Position numbers and translations under genes: made by a program | NCBI GenBank assembly: GCA_947177325.1 | Contig: CAMWUH010000146.1 | Location: 1-5,744 of the forward strand | Origin: an uncultured Bacteroidales bacterium | Lineage (GTDB): Bacteria > Bacteroidota > Bacteroidia > Bacteroidales > Muribaculaceae | Length of the DNA: 5,744 nucleotides | Direction of reading: 5' to 3' | Notes under the pieces: generated by a model | What the model was told of the DNA's origin: nothing | What the model saw: the letters and a program-made list of their open reading frames with translations, nothing else | Database searches by the model: none | Part shown: positions 1 to 5,654 of the stretch, piece after piece | How positions within the stretch are numbered: position 1 is the stretch's first letter | How the letters are laid out: each line of letters opens with the position of its first letter

Positions 1-8
1 ATCCAACC

Positions 9-54
9 GGTGTGATTGCTTGATTTTTAGATAGTTGCAATCAATGTTACAATT
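9..54 (+). repeat. Probable degenerate CRISPR repeat at the array edge
   Basis: Positions 9-17 read GGTGTGATT, one base away from the GTTGTGATT that opens the Bacteroidetes type II-C repeat family. The following GCTT, ATTTTTA and TTGCA blocks line up in order with the complement of the tracrRNA anti-repeat at 5304-5335, with small gaps. About 46 bp can be aligned to the roughly 47-bp family repeat as I remember it, so it could be a decayed terminal repeat. It lies past the 3' end of cas2, a usual place for an array in these loci. Its crRNA-sense strand would be plus, and the array would continue off the left edge. Only one copy is visible and no spacer is complete, so this is inference from weak similarity. 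Confidence 0.4.
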
Positions 55-80
55 TAAAAAATATACTTTATTCGGGATAG

Positions 81-116
81 TAACAAAACCGGGTAGAATT
101 GTTAGAAATCTACCCG
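81..116 (-). terminator. Candidate terminator of the cas operon
   Basis: A perfect 8-bp inverted repeat, CGGGTAGA (90-97) and TCTACCCG (109-116), encloses an 11-nt loop. Read on the minus strand, the stem is followed by GTTTTGTTA (89-81), a modest T-tract. It lies about 100 nt past the cas2 stop, where transcription of cas9-cas1-cas2 would be expected to end. The plus-strand side is followed by A residues, so the polarity favours the cas operon. The large loop and interrupted T-tract make it weaker than the tracrRNA terminator. Confidence 0.5.
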
Positions 117-131
117 ACTGAAAAATTTGCA

Positions 132-159
132 AAATGAGCTCTCTTGGAGCATATTTTTT
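132..159 (+). terminator. Weak candidate terminator for rightward transcription
   Basis: AAATGAGCTC (132-141) can pair with GAGCATATTT (147-156) across a TCTTG loop, giving nine pairs including one G-U and one A-A mismatch. A run of six T (154-159) overlaps and follows the stem. It would stop plus-strand transcripts entering from the left, for example from a CRISPR array read toward cas2. The stem is AT-rich at its base and the T-run is shared with the stem, so support is limited. Confidence 0.35.
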
Positions 160-215
160 ATTTACGCACCTGTCATTAATATTGATTTTTGCATCGGCTC
201 TAATTCTGTCTCCTC

Positions 216-557
216 TTAAAACAACTCTAATTGGAAGCTCTCTTTCGGCGGCTCAATTTTAGCTGCTCGGTCAAACACCAATATATCGCCAAATTGCTTG
301 TCAGTCAACCTGATTATGCACACTCTACCCTCATCGGGCAAAGCATTAACCGTGCGCTTAACATGCACATCGCTATTCTCCTTCGAGGGCGAATGGCGAG
401 AATAGATCGAGTATTGAAACATGTTGAACCCATCGGCCATAAGTGATTTTCGGAATTGTGCTGCAGCTTTCCGCTGTCGTTTTGTTTCTGTTGGTAGGTC
501 AAAAAGCACTAAGGTCCACATAATTTTGTACTGGTTGAAACGGGTTGTGTTAATCAT
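216..557 (-). CDS. cas2: CRISPR-associated endonuclease Cas2 (type II-C)
   Basis: This is the small dimeric partner of Cas1 in spacer acquisition. In the Cas1-Cas2 complex it forms the central scaffold that spans the captured protospacer DNA. The 113-residue protein has the family signature at its N-terminus: a hydrophobic first strand ending in an Asp, LVLFDLPTE, with D20 as the conserved acidic residue. It is followed by a basic helix (KRQRKAAAQFRKSL) and the MFQYSIYSRH strand seen in type II Cas2 proteins. The ATG chosen overlaps the end of cas1 by 8 nt and gives the short leader before IMW that I know from Bacteroidetes homologues; M13 is the alternative start. It is the last gene of the operon, followed by about 200 nt of non-coding DNA with terminator-like hairpins. 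Nothing looks truncated. Confidence 0.95.
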   Translation of the reverse strand: MINTTRFNQYKIMWTLVLFDLPTETKRQRKAAAQFRKSLMADGFNMFQYSIYSRHSPSKENSDVHVKRTVNALPDEGRVCIIRLTDKQFGDILVFDRAAKIEPPKESFQLELF

Positions 558-1473
558 TGGTCGGTGTTATGTTAGGGTATAATAATTTGCGTCGTTCTCC
601 GCTGTAGCATTGAGCAAGCGAGGCCGTAGTCAGCTGAGTGGCTACCATCAGCGGGCTTTTCCGCCCGTCAATCATTACGTCTACCGTCGGCAACTTCAGC
701 AATCGCTGTTTCGCATCTTTATCCATAGGAATATCGTGGCCTCGCTCTTTAACTATTTCGGCCACTATAATATCAACGAAGGGCCTGTAAGGCTCCATTA
801 TATCGTCGGCCAGACAATAGGCATTGTAGCGGTTGCGATGATGAATCCCTAATGTTGGCAGCAATCCGCTCCCAACCAAGCTGCGAGCCACAATCCCGCG
901 CAATATTATGTAACCGTAGTTGAGCAAATGATTAGGCGGAACACCGTCGCGGTCGCGCCTGAAATCCATCTCTTTCGGAAAAAAGTTGCGCCAATAATAG
1001 GCAGCTGCGCGTCCTTCAAGGTTTTCGCTGTCGCCACTCTTAACTCTATCAACCCATCTTATCATGCAGCCGTTTTCAGCTCCGGCAACCATTTTTAGCG
1101 CCGCGGCTTGATTGCTGATTTTGGCTTGCACCGTTTGTTGCCACAGCTGTTTTTTCAGCGGTTGCGAAGCTCCAATCTGAGCTAAAAACCGCTCTGATTG
1201 CAGCGTATTTCCCGATAGGTTAAGCAGCAATCCTTCAGGCAGATGCGATTTATCGCACGTTATCACTGCCACATTCTTTGACAGCAATGCCGATAGCAGT
1301 GCCGACGTCAGCGTAACGCATTGACTCTCGATTATAACCACGCCTATATCCTCAATCGGTCGGGTCAACTCTTGAGGGGGCTTCCCATTCTCCCCCTCAA
1401 GGTTGATCAACAATTGTTTGTTCCGTAGCGACAGTCTTGCCGGATTCGTAAACAGCAACGTTCGCTTAACCAT
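550..1473 (-). CDS. cas1: CRISPR-associated endonuclease/integrase Cas1 (type II-C)
   Basis: Cas1 is the metal-dependent integrase that inserts new spacers at the leader end of the array together with Cas2. The 307-residue protein is full length for the type II family. An N-terminal beta-rich domain (about 1-95) contains the IEDIGVVIIES strand. The alpha-helical catalytic domain follows. Expected metal ligands are visible: E153 in NLEGRAAAYYW, H211/H212 in LGIHHRNRYN, and the acidic cluster D223/D224 to E227 in LADDIMEPYRPFVD. Which His and which Asp bind metal is assigned by motif, not by alignment. The ATG overlaps the cas9 stop by 8 nt and the stop overlaps the cas2 start by 8 nt, so translation is probably coupled across all three genes. 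No RT, Cas4 or other fusion is present. Confidence 0.97.
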   Translation of the reverse strand: MVKRTLLFTNPARLSLRNKQLLINLEGENGKPPQELTRPIEDIGVVIIESQCVTLTSALLSALLSKNVAVITCDKSHLPEGLLLNLSGNTLQSERFLAQIGASQPLKKQLWQQTVQAKISNQAAALKMVAGAENGCMIRWVDRVKSGDSENLEGRAAAYYWRNFFPKEMDFRRDRDGVPPNHLLNYGYIILRGIVARSLVGSGLLPTLGIHHRNRYNAYCLADDIMEPYRPFVDIIVAEIVKERGHDIPMDKDAKQRLLKLPTVDVMIDGRKSPLMVATQLTTASLAQCYSGERRKLLYPNITPTND

Positions 1474-4400
1474 TTTCAGGCAAAATTATTTGTCCTAAGT
1501 TAGATATTTTCACCGGCCTCACATTAGCATTCTGAAGTGCTCCCCAACTTGTTATTAGAATATAGTTCTTACTCAATTTTGCAATTTCATCGTCGGTTGT
1601 TAATGTATGGGTATGATGTCGGAACACATAGTTATTTGTAGCTAATTTCTGCACCCTGTAAAGATGTTTGTTGATTTTGGCTAAGTCGCGAGCAGCCACG
1701 GCATCGTGCCATTCATCATCTCCCATCCCAAGCACTACCATTTCATTCGTTGCCAGCGAAAGCACGAGTTCTGAGTCGATAGGGGGTAACGTAGCTGCAA
1801 CCTCCTCAATGTCGTGAGTGTTGTCAGGCAGTTGTTCAATCAGTTCCCAAGCTGCTTTTGGGTCGGTAATCAGTGCCGGTAGCCCGAGATTGCGACGCTT
1901 AACGGCAATCCAGAAGCTTGTAACCATCTCCTGAACTTTGCCGTCGGCCAATCGATAAAAGGCCACATGGTGATTACTACCCGTTTTGGCAAATCCGATA
2001 GGTTTGCCCTGATGATGTTTAACAGCTACCATACTGCTATCTTTCAACCCCGTAAGTCGGGTAACGCGCTTTATCGGGAAGGGTGAAGTTGGCGTCAGAT
2101 AAATAGGACGTTCGGCTATGCTCTGCTGAAATGCTTTCTCTGAGCCACATTCTTTAAATCGCTCCGCCACTGCTTCTCTAACAGCTTTATCAACAATTTT
2201 ATCTATTTGTTTCGCTTTCAGCGCTTCAACCTTTTCGCGCTTGATAAACTCAAGTGAGCGCGTCTTTACCTTTTCAATGGGTTGACCGGATACGTCAGTA
2301 ATGAGATTTTTCTTCAGCAGTTTGGCTACAGCTTTATCATCGCCATTATTTGCGTTCATAAGCTTGATTATCTGCTCTCTGATCGCTTTGTCGGCAATAA
2401 TATCGGGAGTTTTCAAGCATTTAACCAAAGGTTTATCTTCGCCGGAGACATAGATGCGCCCATATATGGTTTCTTCATGCAATGGCCCGCGGGGCACACC
2501 TAAGCGTTTACCTTTCCCGACATCTCTGCCGGGCGTGGTGGCTTTCTTGCCCGCCTTGAATGAAACTCCTATTCGCTCCAAGCTTTCCATAACCTGAGCA
2601 GGGGAGAAGTGGGGGCGCTTCATAGCCCATTGTTCAAGCAATGAATAAGCGCGGTCGAAGCTTTGACTAATTTCAGCGTACATTTCGTCGCGCGATGCAT
2701 TTAGTGTGCTCAGTCGCTGCACATAGCTCTGGCGAGTCAGCGCCACAGTCAGTGCATCAACGGCATGATGGCGGTGGTCCAGGCGTTTGGTCCACTCTTT
2801 TATAAACTTGCGTGAGCCATTCTGTTCCACCATTCCGGCCGCTTCGTAGCGTTCAAGATTAAGTGTTTCGAGCAAGCGGTTATAACCCCAAGCATTACGG
2901 AAAAAGTCGGTTACTTTACCCGATGAGGCGTAAACGTTGCGCACAACTTCGCGCAGCAACTCCATCGCTTTTTTCGATATATATTGAGTTTGCTTCAGGT
3001 CGCGCTCTATAAAGTCGGTCGGAATCTCTTTGGCAGTCGTCAGAAAGCGGTTAAGTTTGGTTTTTGAAATCTTTCCGGCTTCTTTGAGCTGCTCAACGCG
3101 GTGTTGGAAGTCAAGCAGAGCTTTTTCCCCTTTTGACTCCATAAAGTCAAACGCGGTCTGGTTGTCTTTTGCGTGGTTACAGGTTGAGCATGAACATGTT
3201 TTGTTGGAGAAACTGTCATCAAAAAATAGCGAGCGTGGAATGATATGCTCCACTTCCGAGAGTTCGCCTGACAGGAATGCTGCAGCTGTTATGGGAGCGT
3301 TGCAGTAGATGCACCGATGCTCCGTTTCCTCCCATAGGCGATACTTTTGCAGTGTCCTGCGATTAACCGGCAGCCCAAGTTCCCTAATTTTAACGGCATT
3401 GGCTGCATTTACCTTTTCATTCTTATTAATCTCTTCGGATGCTTTGACGCGTTTATCCTTGTTTTGTTTCAACTCGCGGGCGAGCTCAACTCTTACTTCG
3501 TCAATCGGCCCATATTGGTCAATAACGGCATTAACCAGGTTAATCATCTGATTCAACACCTTTTCAATCAATGGCTGGCGCAACGCTCCCTTTTCCAATG
3601 GCTCTATTCTCTCAGCCAATTCTCTTGCTGCTGCTTCCTCTTTTGTCTCAAAATCAGAATGGCGGAAACCTGCCTTTGCGCAAGCTTCACTGTAAATTTC
3701 TCCATTCATCAAGTAGGGGAGTATTCGCCGCATGAACTTCACTGATGTATTCGCATAGCCGGCGCTTGTAAAGTCGATACGGCACAATCGCTCGATAACA
3801 TCAGGATCGGTAATGCCGAATTGCTCGGGCAACGCACGTTTGAGTGACTCGTCGTCTGGCACCGAATAAATTAAGTGCCACAGACGGTAAAGAGGCTGAT
3901 TGATTATATCGTCATTAACAATCAGCTTAACCTCGCCGGTTTCTTTATCAATAGTTTCATCAATCTGCACGTCAAAGCGGAGCAGCTCATCGCGGTTGTC
4001 AACGCCCTCAAGCGCTTTGTAAAGCTCTGTATAGGTTTTGTTTCCCTTGATGCCGGCCGATGTCATGTTTGACTCTGACTTAAAGCCATCGGCGCGTTTC
4101 AAATGAACGGTTTTTAATAGCTCGGTAGCCGTTAGCTTTTCATGAGTGCTCAAATAGTCCACTAAAGCCTTTTTTTCATCAAGCGTGAGGTTAAATACTT
4201 CGCGGGTCTTGCGATATTCCAATGTAGTCAATCCCGCATCGGGTGTGTCTCCGGTCAGCACCTTGTTGCGCAAGTTAACCAGGCGAATGTTGTTGACAGT
4301 TTCCCATATATGGGTGAGCTGCGCTATGGGCGATGTTTTGGGCGCCACTCTCGGGCTCCCGTTCACTGTTTTCCCTCGCTCGTTGATAAATTTGAAATCA

Positions 4401-5188
4401 AACATTTCACATCGGTTCACCAGGTCCTTGCACGATTTCAAAGGACGCTGATAGAATATGATGTTAAAAATCTGGTCGCAAACCTTGTCGGTCAGCACAT
4501 CGGGGTAGTGCTTCTGCTGAGCTTTCAATATCGTAATCAACTCATCTTTGTGAGCTTGTCGAGGAAGAAGGTTACTATTTACAGCATCCCCCTCCTTTAT
4601 GCGAAAGGTTACAACCGAGCCTTTACTCCCCTCTGATTTAACCTCCGACTCTTTCAGCTTCGCATACATCATTTGCCCCGAGGTCTTGCCGGTAGTTTTC
4701 AGCTCCTCATAGCGCTGATTGATTGCTCCGACAAATTTCGTGTCTTTCGACTCTGCATCGCTGCTTTGGCGAGCATGTTGGTAGCCACGTTTTTGGCTCA
4801 AGTGCAATACCACTCTGCCAAGCTCTTTGAGTGTGAGGCGATTTACCGGGTCTGCGGCTTTGGCCCGTAACTTCCATAATTCCAAAGGAGGAAGATTATT
4901 CAGCGCATCTTCGCGGTCAAACATCCCATGTCTGTGCAACGTGTTTTGAAGCACTTTCCTGCGTTGTTTACGGCGCTGAAGCATTTTTCGCGCAGTTCGG
5001 CGCATCGTGCGTTGTGAATTGGGCGTTTCTCCTGAAGCTTTTGAGAAAGCATTGGTTTCATCAACTGAGAGATTGACAATTCGGCTCCCCATGCCTAATA
5101 TTTCAATGGGAGCAAATGTTATGTCATCAACTTCAATAAGTGACCATCCTATAGATGCTACACCGAGGTCTAAACCGAGTATTTGCAT
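1466..5188 (-). CDS. cas9: CRISPR RNA-guided endonuclease Cas9, subtype II-C
   Basis: This is the effector nuclease. Guided by crRNA:tracrRNA, it cuts target DNA with an HNH domain (target strand) and a split RuvC domain (non-target strand). RuvC-I is at 3-15 (LGLDLGVASIGW) with D7. An Arg-rich bridge helix spans about 57-88, and the recognition lobe about 90-555. RuvC-II is DEVRVELARE with E568. HNH spans about 620-720, with H648 in EVEHIIPRS, N662 and N671. RuvC-III is HRHHAVDALTVA with H808 and D811. About 880-1240 should form the wedge and PAM-interacting regions. All catalytic positions are intact. HNH also carries CIYC (626-629) and CSTC (667-670), a likely zinc site. At 1240 residues it is between the compact II-C proteins of about 1000-1100 and the larger Bacteroidetes ones of about 1400. 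The ATG puts RuvC-I at residue 3, as is usual; no Shine-Dalgarno precedes it. It is first in the operon, with tracrRNA divergent upstream. PAM cannot be inferred. Confidence 0.98.
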   Translation of the reverse strand: MQILGLDLGVASIGWSLIEVDDITFAPIEILGMGSRIVNLSVDETNAFSKASGETPNSQRTMRRTARKMLQRRKQRRKVLQNTLHRHGMFDREDALNNLPPLELWKLRAKAADPVNRLTLKELGRVVLHLSQKRGYQHARQSSDAESKDTKFVGAINQRYEELKTTGKTSGQMMYAKLKESEVKSEGSKGSVVTFRIKEGDAVNSNLLPRQAHKDELITILKAQQKHYPDVLTDKVCDQIFNIIFYQRPLKSCKDLVNRCEMFDFKFINERGKTVNGSPRVAPKTSPIAQLTHIWETVNNIRLVNLRNKVLTGDTPDAGLTTLEYRKTREVFNLTLDEKKALVDYLSTHEKLTATELLKTVHLKRADGFKSESNMTSAGIKGNKTYTELYKALEGVDNRDELLRFDVQIDETIDKETGEVKLIVNDDIINQPLYRLWHLIYSVPDDESLKRALPEQFGITDPDVIERLCRIDFTSAGYANTSVKFMRRILPYLMNGEIYSEACAKAGFRHSDFETKEEAAARELAERIEPLEKGALRQPLIEKVLNQMINLVNAVIDQYGPIDEVRVELARELKQNKDKRVKASEEINKNEKVNAANAVKIRELGLPVNRRTLQKYRLWEETEHRCIYCNAPITAAAFLSGELSEVEHIIPRSLFFDDSFSNKTCSCSTCNHAKDNQTAFDFMESKGEKALLDFQHRVEQLKEAGKISKTKLNRFLTTAKEIPTDFIERDLKQTQYISKKAMELLREVVRNVYASSGKVTDFFRNAWGYNRLLETLNLERYEAAGMVEQNGSRKFIKEWTKRLDHRHHAVDALTVALTRQSYVQRLSTLNASRDEMYAEISQSFDRAYSLLEQWAMKRPHFSPAQVMESLERIGVSFKAGKKATTPGRDVGKGKRLGVPRGPLHEETIYGRIYVSGEDKPLVKCLKTPDIIADKAIREQIIKLMNANNGDDKAVAKLLKKNLITDVSGQPIEKVKTRSLEFIKREKVEALKAKQIDKIVDKAVREAVAERFKECGSEKAFQQSIAERPIYLTPTSPFPIKRVTRLTGLKDSSMVAVKHHQGKPIGFAKTGSNHHVAFYRLADGKVQEMVTSFWIAVKRRNLGLPALITDPKAAWELIEQLPDNTHDIEEVAATLPPIDSELVLSLATNEMVVLGMGDDEWHDAVAARDLAKINKHLYRVQKLATNNYVFRHHTHTLTTDDEIAKLSKNYILITSWGALQNANVRPVKISNLGQIILPENG

Positions 5189-5253
5189 TATTAACTGAGG
5201 TATTAAATTTGAAAAAATATGTGGAATTTGTTAAATTTTAGTTTATGATGCCA

Positions 5254-5284
5254 TAAAGTTACAAAATTATTTTGAACATTCAAC
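5254..5284 (-). promoter_or_regulatory. Candidate promoter of the cas9-cas1-cas2 operon
   Basis: Read on the minus strand, GTTG (5284-5281) is followed after 19 nt by TAACTTTA (5261-5254). This matches the Bacteroidetes TTTG-N19-TAnnTTTG promoter except for the first base of the -33 box and the final base of the -7 box. It would start transcription near 5247 and leave a leader of about 60 nt before cas9. A second -7 match, TAATTTTG (minus strand, 5269-5262), is perfect but has no -33 box at the right spacing. The match is by eye and the exact start is inferred. Confidence 0.5.
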
Positions 5285-5301
5285 GCCATTCACTAACTTT
5301 G
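5271..5301 (+). promoter_or_regulatory. Promoter of the tracrRNA
   Basis: TTTG (5271-5274), a 19-nt spacer and TAACTTTG (5294-5301) form an exact match to the Bacteroidetes sigma-A consensus TTTG-N19-TAnnTTTG. Transcription would begin about 5305-5309, just ahead of the anti-repeat. Its -33 box lies inside the spacer of the divergent cas promoter, and the cas -33 box lies inside its own spacer. Confidence 0.75.
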
Positions 5302-5306
5302 TAGTG

Positions 5307-5415
5307 CAAGATAAAAATAGAAAGCAAATCACAATAAGAATTGCAGATTCTATCTGACAATTCGTTGTGAAAACATCAAGGTAAGGGGCGCCTAAGCGCC
5401 TCTTACGTCTTTTTT
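5307..5415 (+). ncRNA. tracrRNA (trans-activating CRISPR RNA)
   Basis: This small RNA pairs with CRISPR repeats in pre-crRNA and anchors the guide in Cas9. The core anti-repeat, GAAAGCAAATCACAAT (5320-5335), is the reverse complement of the start of the Bacteroidetes II-C repeat, GTTGTGATTTGCTTTC, except for the last base. Complementarity to the family repeat appears to extend upstream to about 5304 with gaps. A stem-loop follows at 5339-5362: AATTG/CAATT and CAGAT/ATCTG with one bulged A and a TCT loop. Next is the linker CGTTGTGAAAACATCAAGG (5363-5381), which resembles tracrRNAs I recall from this phylum. The RNA ends in a strong terminator hairpin. It is encoded opposite to cas9 in the intergenic region upstream of it. 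The 5' end is inferred from the promoter and is uncertain by a few bases. Confidence 0.88.
5381..5415 (+). terminator. Intrinsic terminator of the tracrRNA
   Basis: An 11-bp stem joins 5381-5391 to 5396-5406: GTAAG pairs with CTTAC, then one G-U, then GGCGC with GCGCC, around a CTAA loop. After GTC comes a run of six T (5410-5415). It is the strongest terminator in the window and fixes the tracrRNA strand and 3' end. In the folded RNA it also supplies the final hairpin typical of tracrRNAs. Confidence 0.9.
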
Positions 5416-5469
5416 GCCCTCTCCCCAGTCCCCTTAATTCTTCCCAATCCGCTTTTTCGCCTATTTCTC

Positions 5470-5526
5470 CCCTTGTAGAGTCGTGGCATGCCACTGTTTT
5501 TGAGGTGCTTGGAGCTGCGAAGCAGC
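5470..5526. repeat. Copy 1 of a 57-bp tandem repeat
   Basis: This 57-bp unit recurs at 5538-5594 with 53 of 57 identical positions. It contains the perfect palindrome GTGGCATGCCAC (5483-5494), a stretch of five T, and the hairpin GCTGC-GAA-GCAGC (5514-5526). Eleven bases separate it from copy 2, so the period is 68 bp. It is open in several frames on the minus strand, but the predicted peptides are low-complexity translations of the repeat with no recognisable domain. I read it as a structured non-coding element. Confidence 0.85.
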
Positions 5527-5537
5527 CATAAAACGGG

Positions 5538-5594
5538 CCCTTGTAGGGCCGTGGCATGCCACCGTTTTTGAGGCGCTTGGAGCTGCGAAGCAGC
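5538..5594. repeat. Copy 2 of a 57-bp tandem repeat
   Basis: This is the second copy of the unit, differing from copy 1 by four substitutions, all transitions. The palindrome GTGGCATGCCAC (5551-5562) and hairpin GCTGC-GAA-GCAGC (5582-5594) are unchanged. Two of the substitutions complete an extra hairpin at 5536-5550, GGCCCT-TGT-AGGGCC, which copy 1 cannot form. Confidence 0.85.
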
Positions 5595-5609
5595 GACGTT
5601 TATGTTGAA

Positions 5610-5628
5610 CCTCGGACACAGTCCGAGG
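5610..5628. repeat. Perfect 8-bp hairpin
   Basis: CCTCGGAC (5610-5617) and GTCCGAGG (5621-5628) pair perfectly around an ACA triloop. No T-run follows on the plus strand, and the minus strand continues with TTCAACATAAACG, so it is not a convincing intrinsic terminator in either direction. It is one of a series of hairpins with three-base loops between 5514 and 5673. Confidence 0.8.
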
Positions 5629-5654
5629 ACATCGATAGGCACGAGCTGATGAGT

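Noticed and set aside
231..502. Alternative open frames on both strands within cas2
   Set aside because: The cas2 frame has the full family signature; the others are overlapping shadows.
610..852. Plus-strand open frame of 80 residues opposite cas1
   Set aside because: It lies fully antisense to the conserved catalytic part of cas1 and its peptide has no family signature.
2282..5198. Plus-strand open frames of 60-132 residues opposite cas9
   Set aside because: They are antisense shadows of a 1240-codon gene with all catalytic motifs intact; none shows a recognisable domain.
5363..5376. CGTTGTGAAAACAT as a second CRISPR repeat start
   Set aside because: Only GTTGTGA matches the repeat. The segment lies inside the tracrRNA between its hairpins, where a similar linker is expected in this tracrRNA family.
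5610..5628. Hairpin as an intrinsic terminator
   Set aside because: The stem is perfect but neither strand has a T-run after it.
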